From contig CM041536.1 in assembly GCA_023238725.1 (NCBI GenBank), forward strand, positions 16,895,271 to 16,959,270: a DNA stretch of 64,000 nucleotides, read 5' to 3'. This stretch comes from Scortum barcoo. Lineage: Eukaryota > Chordata > Actinopteri > Centrarchiformes > Terapontidae. Of the stretch, positions 55,601 to 64,000 are shown piece by piece (positions within the stretch are counted from its first letter, which is position 1; each line of letters starts with the position of its first letter). The notes below the pieces were generated by a model. The model was not told the origin of the DNA, did not search any database, and was given only the letters and a program-made list of their open reading frames with translations. A program made the position numbers and the translations under genes.

Positions 55601-57633
55601 TGTAAAACTGCATCTGACGGGGCCTACCTCACGACTTTAACCATCTTGGGATTGCATTCGCTCAGCAGGGAAAGTAACGTCTGCATCGTCCTTCCCGTCT
55701 CCACAATATCCTTTTTATAATGCAGGGCACAGGAAGTGGTTGCAGAAAAACATGGAGGCATAAAGAAAAAAGCAGCATCACTTAAAAATATGACGTTCAT
55801 ACAAGTCACGACTTTGCTGTTTTACATTCAATTAGTTCGGCACTAAAAATGATGTCTGACAATGTTATTTAAAACGATAAACTGACTCATGCAATATTAA
55901 GATGTGAATCATCAAAGCAGAAAAGGATTACTCTATTCTGTCTATGCCAAGGTCTTTATACCTTTGAGGTATTTTTACTTCGTGAACAATATTTCAAATC
56001 AGTGAGCAGGAATAATGTAGGACAACATTAAATGGCACTGAAATGAAGATTTCTGCATCATTGTTATGAAGCGCCTTGACTTATCATCAGGTATGTCATT
56101 TGCTGAATCTACCTTGTTACAATATAAATAAACATAAACTGATTTTATCTGTACCAAACATAATTAAAAAATGAAAGTCCTACCTCGACAATCAAAACAT
56201 TCTGCAAGAAAAAAAATGAAAGAAGATTTGGTGAGGTGTGTGGCAAATAAGACTGTGTATCTGTGTATTTCTGCCTGACAAATGCAAGTACACTAACCTT
56301 GCCTGAGAGATTGGACAGCTCATCCCCTCCAATGACTTTGACATTATTTGTTGACTTGTCATTCTTGGGGACACAAAGAGGAGAGTGATCCACCTCAGCA
56401 TGGTTACAGTTGCAGTTTGGATTAACACTGTTTCATTTCTTTAACTTGAATTGCAAAAACAAACAAACAAACAAAAAAAATCTCCCCCCACAAATCTACA
56501 TGAGACGTTTTAAAGGTCTGAACAGTGCAGCGGCCCAATCCTGACTGAATAAGACTGTCCTCATTTGTATTTTGCCAACCCCCTATATCACACACCTCAC
56601 ATTAGCACAAGTGCTTCCTGGAAATGAAATGAAATGAGGAAAAGGCAGCTTACACAGTAGCTCTTCACCCTAATGAAATCCACCGTCAGCGGGACTGATT
56701 TATCGCTGTTCTGGTTCAGCGCTTTAATGTAGTCCAGCAGGTCTGCGAAGAACTTGTAGCCTCCCTTTAGCACACACAGAGCTACGATGTGGTGTCCCCC
56801 CATGTCCCGGATGATGTCGCGGGCCAGACGCTCCGTCCTGGACCACAGAGGAGAGGAAAGGATGCGGCGTGTGTGAATTACAGTGCAGTGCTGGATGCAG
56901 AAAGGAGGCGGAGATCCTTAATATGATACTGCACTTTGACATAGTTGCTTCTACTGCATTTTAAAGCACTGCACCAGGCGTTTAACCCCTTCCTCCCACA
57001 TCCGTACGCAAATGCACATCAGGGTGTGGGTCACAGTGATTTGTCAAACAAATACAGCTGCTGCACCGTGCCGCGCTGTGAATGTGTGTGTGTGTGTGTG
57101 TGTGTGTCAGAGACAGTGAAGCGTGTCAGACAGAAATGAGTCATTTCCAGCCTTGCGCGCTGAGGTTACCTGTCCATGATGAGCCCGTGGGGGATGATCA
57201 CCTTGTCCAGGTCGTTCTCGTAATGTCTGGGAACGCAGAAGAGGTCCAGATCGTGGCCTTTCTCATCGTCAGCGATCTGGAGAGAGAAGAGGCCGTCAAA
57301 AAAAAACAAACGGTTGGCACTGACAGGTGAGCCCCGCGCGCCCCTGGCAACCCCGAGCCTCTCAACCACCTGTTTATCCTCACACGCACGTGACTGAGCG
57401 TTAGTGTGTGTGTGTGTGTGGGGGGTCTGAACGGACATCAAAACACACACACACACACACACACCTTAGATACTGACTGCAAAGCTCGTGCTACCTACCG
57501 GGGACTCAGCACAGCCACGCCCTGCACAAGTGCACAAGTTGTCTAAATAAATAAGTAAATAAATAAATAATCCTCAGCACGCGGCCCTTTTTTTTTTTTT
57601 TTTTGAGGCTCACCTGCAAATACACGAAGCCAT
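52601..57633 (-). CDS. hprt1l: Hypoxanthine phosphoribosyltransferase-like protein
   Basis: HPRT converts hypoxanthine and guanine with PRPP to IMP and GMP in purine salvage. Nine minus-strand exons: 57614-57633, 57170-57276, 56654-56837, 56298-56363, 56184-56201, 55628-55710, 54182-54228, 53570-53646 and 52601-52648. Lengths of exons 2-8 (107, 184, 66, 18, 83, 47, 77) equal human HPRT1 exactly. Visible motifs: ADDEKGHDLDLF, VLKGGYKF (Lys68 equivalent), the PRPP loop VLIVEDIVETGRTM, LLVKRTPR (Lys165) and VGYALDYNEYFRDL. The PRPP loop has Glu where HPRT has catalytic Asp137 and PRTFDC1 has Gly. The 20-bp first exon (MASCIC) does not phase with exon 2. Overall similarity favours HPRT over PRTFDC1. 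The 16q-like neighbours suggest the fish hprt1-like paralogue rather than the X-linked orthologue; the symbol is an inference. Confidence 0.88.
54640..54950 (+). repeat. Common teleost interspersed repeat
   Basis: The stretch contains the familiar fish words cccacagtccaaagacatgc (about 54649-54668), then a tract reading 'taaactgcccatagatgtga' and 'gatgaactggcgacctgtcc', ending near the 'gctgtgactggcttcagcct' word. This sequence recurs thousands of times in teleost genomes as part of retroposons. The last 60 bases resemble a LINE-type tail with repeated AATCTTG. Class is uncertain. It lies in intron 6 of the HPRT-like gene. Confidence 0.8.
57083..57107. repeat. GT microsatellite in HPRT-like intron 2
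   Basis: About twelve GT units lie about 60 bases downstream of the HPRT-like exon 2 donor, on the transcribed strand as CA. Two more CA/GT tracts flank at about 57402-57420 and 57443-57463, in intron 1. Confidence 0.95.
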
Positions 57634-57693
57634 GATGACGCCGTCCGTCCTCTTCAGTCGCGGTGAAATATCTGAGGAGTCATGCTCAGGTCC

Positions 57694-57744
<51 letters not shown>

Positions 57745-57900
57745 CTGGTTTGGTGACTGGAGGTGGCACGAGCCGCTCTCCTCTTCTTCTTCCGCTGCTG
57801 CTGCTGATGAGCGTGAGCGAGCTCGCGCCGCACATCCGATGCTCCTCCGCCGGCGGGTTTAAGCCCTTTACGTCAGAATCCAGTTTACCTGCCACTAATC
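57634..57900 (-). promoter_or_regulatory. Promoter/5'UTR of the HPRT-like gene with GA repeat
   Basis: CpG-rich sequence lies upstream of the first ATG. It contains a near-perfect AG dinucleotide run of about 23 units at 57696-57742, on the transcribed strand as CT. GC content is high and no TATA box is visible, like the mammalian HPRT1 promoter. The repeat is likely polymorphic and lies within about 110 bases of the start codon. Confidence 0.5.
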
Positions 57901-59222
57901 TGATGTGTCCCACACAACCTGAGCTTAAAACGCGCCGCACTGCTCGCTGTTTGCTCTCACTGCTGCTTTTCTTTCATTTCTCCGAGTACTGCGAGCGCGA
58001 GGAAGCTGCGGATGACGCAGTTTTAAAAATAAAGCAGATGACAGTTCCGCCCGTCCTCGATAAAAGCTCCACACGCGTACAGCTGTACTTGTAATCCAGA
58101 TTTCCTCGTTACATTACACCGAGCCGAACTACAGCTTGTATAGATTCTTTTATTTTTCAGTGATTTACTGCCATCCTCTTATTTTCCAAATGACTTGGTT
58201 GTAAACACATCCGCTGACACTTCTGTCTCATCCCAAAGTAAATTTAGAAACTGCTGAGAAGCTTTGAATCCTATCACGGGATCTTCATCAGCATGTTGGG
58301 CCTGCTCATTTGTCTTGGAGTTAAAATTTATTTATTTTTGGTTTAACTTCTTAGACTTGTCATGATTTGGCATTCATGTACTTAATTTTCGTCTCTCCAC
58401 TTCAACGAAATGTAGCTCTGAGTTAGATTAAACCTACTTCTTACCTCTTTTAGGAACTGGTAATTTTATTTTGTATACTATTCTAACCGGAACCGGAAGT
58501 TTTTATGTGTTGTTTGTTTATAACATCAATTTAAAATGGGGAAATATTTTCAAGCTGCAACACTTTTAACAGGATCTTCCAAAACATGTTCTTAGTAACA
58601 TAACTCATCCTCATTTTCATTTCAGAGCATCAGTCAGTTCATGCTGCCCTGTGGGGAATATTTACTTACACTCACAGTACAAAGTGTCTGTTCGGTGCTT
58701 GGTTTTCATTTGAGCGTGTTCTCTCTCCACAACGTGTTAAAGACATTCTCAAAATGAACATCGTCAGTACATCTGGTGTCAGGCCTCTCTATAATACAGC
58801 CATTTCCCAACGGTTTAAGTTTAAATTTAGAAAAGTAAAAAGGAACAGTGAAAACAACCATTTTAATATAATCCCAATTTAATGAGTGATACAGAAAGAA
58901 AACCTTTTTTTTTTTCATATTACAAAAAAGCAACATCAGACATTGCACCACACCGGGAGCATGGCAACTACGAACACAGAATAACCGTGTCTTCATAGTT
59001 CAGAACACCGGAGACGCAAACATCATCATCTCTGTATGATAACAGTCTTTATGAGTGCCAGTTGTGACGGTGAGGCCAAGTCTCAGATGACACCATTCCC
59101 CATAGAGAGTCCTACTTTTAGCCCGAGACCCACATACAGAGCTGTGACTGTCGGCACAAAGTAGAGCACCATCCAGATGAAGGCGGCGTGATCTGAGAGA
59201 GGACCTCAAACAGGAAGAACGC
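57901..59222. other. Intergenic region and psmd7 3'UTR
   Basis: The left part is CpG-rich until about 58090, then AT-rich. The psmd7 3'UTR should run leftward from 59222. Minus-strand ATTAAA signals near 58863 and 58876, or AATAAA near 58328, are possible poly(A) sites. An open frame across 59000-59222 is the out-of-frame read-through of psmd7, not a gene. Confidence 0.5.
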
Positions 59223-63706
<4,484 letters not shown>

Positions 63707-63860
63707 TTTCTCGGTGAGGATGAAGCGGCTCTCACGGCAACACCACCACACAATGACGGAGACACGACTGCTACTTCCGCCTAACGTCACGTCCGTTGCT
63801 CCTGGCAACAGAGGGACGCGTAGAGACAGCGGAGGAGACGAACAACCGTTAACAGACAAA
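63707..63860. promoter_or_regulatory. Bidirectional promoter of psmd7 and a divergent gene, with X-box
   Basis: Only 154 bases separate the psmd7 ATG (minus) from an ATG on the plus strand. The interval is CpG-rich with an ETS-type ACTTCCGCC (about 63771-63779), a CRE-like ACGTCACG (63784-63791), and GTTGCTCCTGGCAAC at 63795-63809, an imperfect palindrome matching the RFX X-box. No TATA is present. The layout is typical of a shared housekeeping promoter. Confidence 0.6.
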
Positions 63861-63863
63861 ATG
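63861..63863 (+). CDS. Putative first coding exon (ATG only) of an unidentified divergent gene
   Basis: An ATG in reasonable context (ACAAAATGG) is followed at once by GTAGGT, a good splice donor. The first coding exon would therefore contain only the start codon, as in several vertebrate genes. The rest lies right of the window, so identity is unknown. The upstream X-box hints at a ciliary gene but does not prove it. Confidence 0.4.
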
Positions 63864-64000
63864 GTAGGTAACTTAACTGTGTTTGTTGTTAAATGTTAAA
63901 TTAAATGTATACTCTAGTATGACACTTAATGATAATTATTAATCTTTATATTCACGTACGATAAGAGAAAACACTGAGACTGCATCATATAAGCTATAAA

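Noticed and set aside
52601..57633. PRTFDC1 as the identity of the HPRT-like gene
   Set aside because: The sequence is closer to HPRT throughout, and the PRPP-loop position is Glu rather than the Gly of PRTFDC1.
59000..59222. Arg-rich extension of the psmd7 last exon
   Set aside because: It arises only by reading past the frame break. The neighbouring frame gives the expected PSMD7 tail and stop.

Overview
The window is nuclear DNA from a bony fish, most likely a percomorph-type teleost. The genes are split by short-to-medium GT-AG introns. The proteins are vertebrate orthologues whose human counterparts lie on 16q (WWOX, NFAT5, NUDT7, PSMD7). The repeats are fish-like: CA/GT, GA and AAT microsatellites, a PIF/Harbinger MITE, a LINE 3' end and a common teleost interspersed repeat. 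No prokaryotic, viral or CRISPR features were seen.

Layout. (1) 1-25,496, minus strand: the 5' part of wwox. Coding exons 1-5 (25,496 down to 15,363) encode both WW domains and the start of the dehydrogenase domain. The first 15.4 kb is the interior of the next intron, with microsatellites and scattered blocks that look like regulatory DNA. (2) 25.5-29.3 kb: the intergenic gap between wwox and nfat5, which are transcribed head to head. (3) 29,325-45,861, plus strand: a complete nfat5 of 12 coding exons, followed by a roughly 4.1-kb 3'UTR ending near 50,010. (4) 50,155-50,999, minus: nudt7, a peroxisomal CoA diphosphatase ending in SKL and tail to tail with nfat5. (5) 52,601-57,633, minus: an HPRT-family gene of nine exons, with Glu at the catalytic Asp137 position. 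(6) 59,223-63,706, minus: psmd7, a 26S proteasome lid subunit. (7) 63,861 onward, plus: the first coding exon (ATG only) of an unidentified divergent gene that shares a 154-bp promoter with psmd7 and carries an RFX-type X-box.

The genes do not form a pathway. They are a syntenic block covering a stress/tumour-suppressor adaptor, an osmotic-stress transcription factor, peroxisomal CoA turnover, purine salvage and the proteasome.

The most important caution is that three of the five identifiable genes (nfat5 exon 3, hprt-like exon 1, psmd7 last exon) are out of frame. Each deviates in the same sense: one base missing or two extra. This looks more like single-base deletions in the assembly than biology, but it would wreck automatic protein predictions. 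I found no convincing undescribed system. The best biological leads are the HPRT D137E substitution, the in-frame alternative acceptor of nfat5 exon 2, the homeodomain-motif cluster in wwox intron 4 and the X-box in the psmd7 bidirectional promoter.
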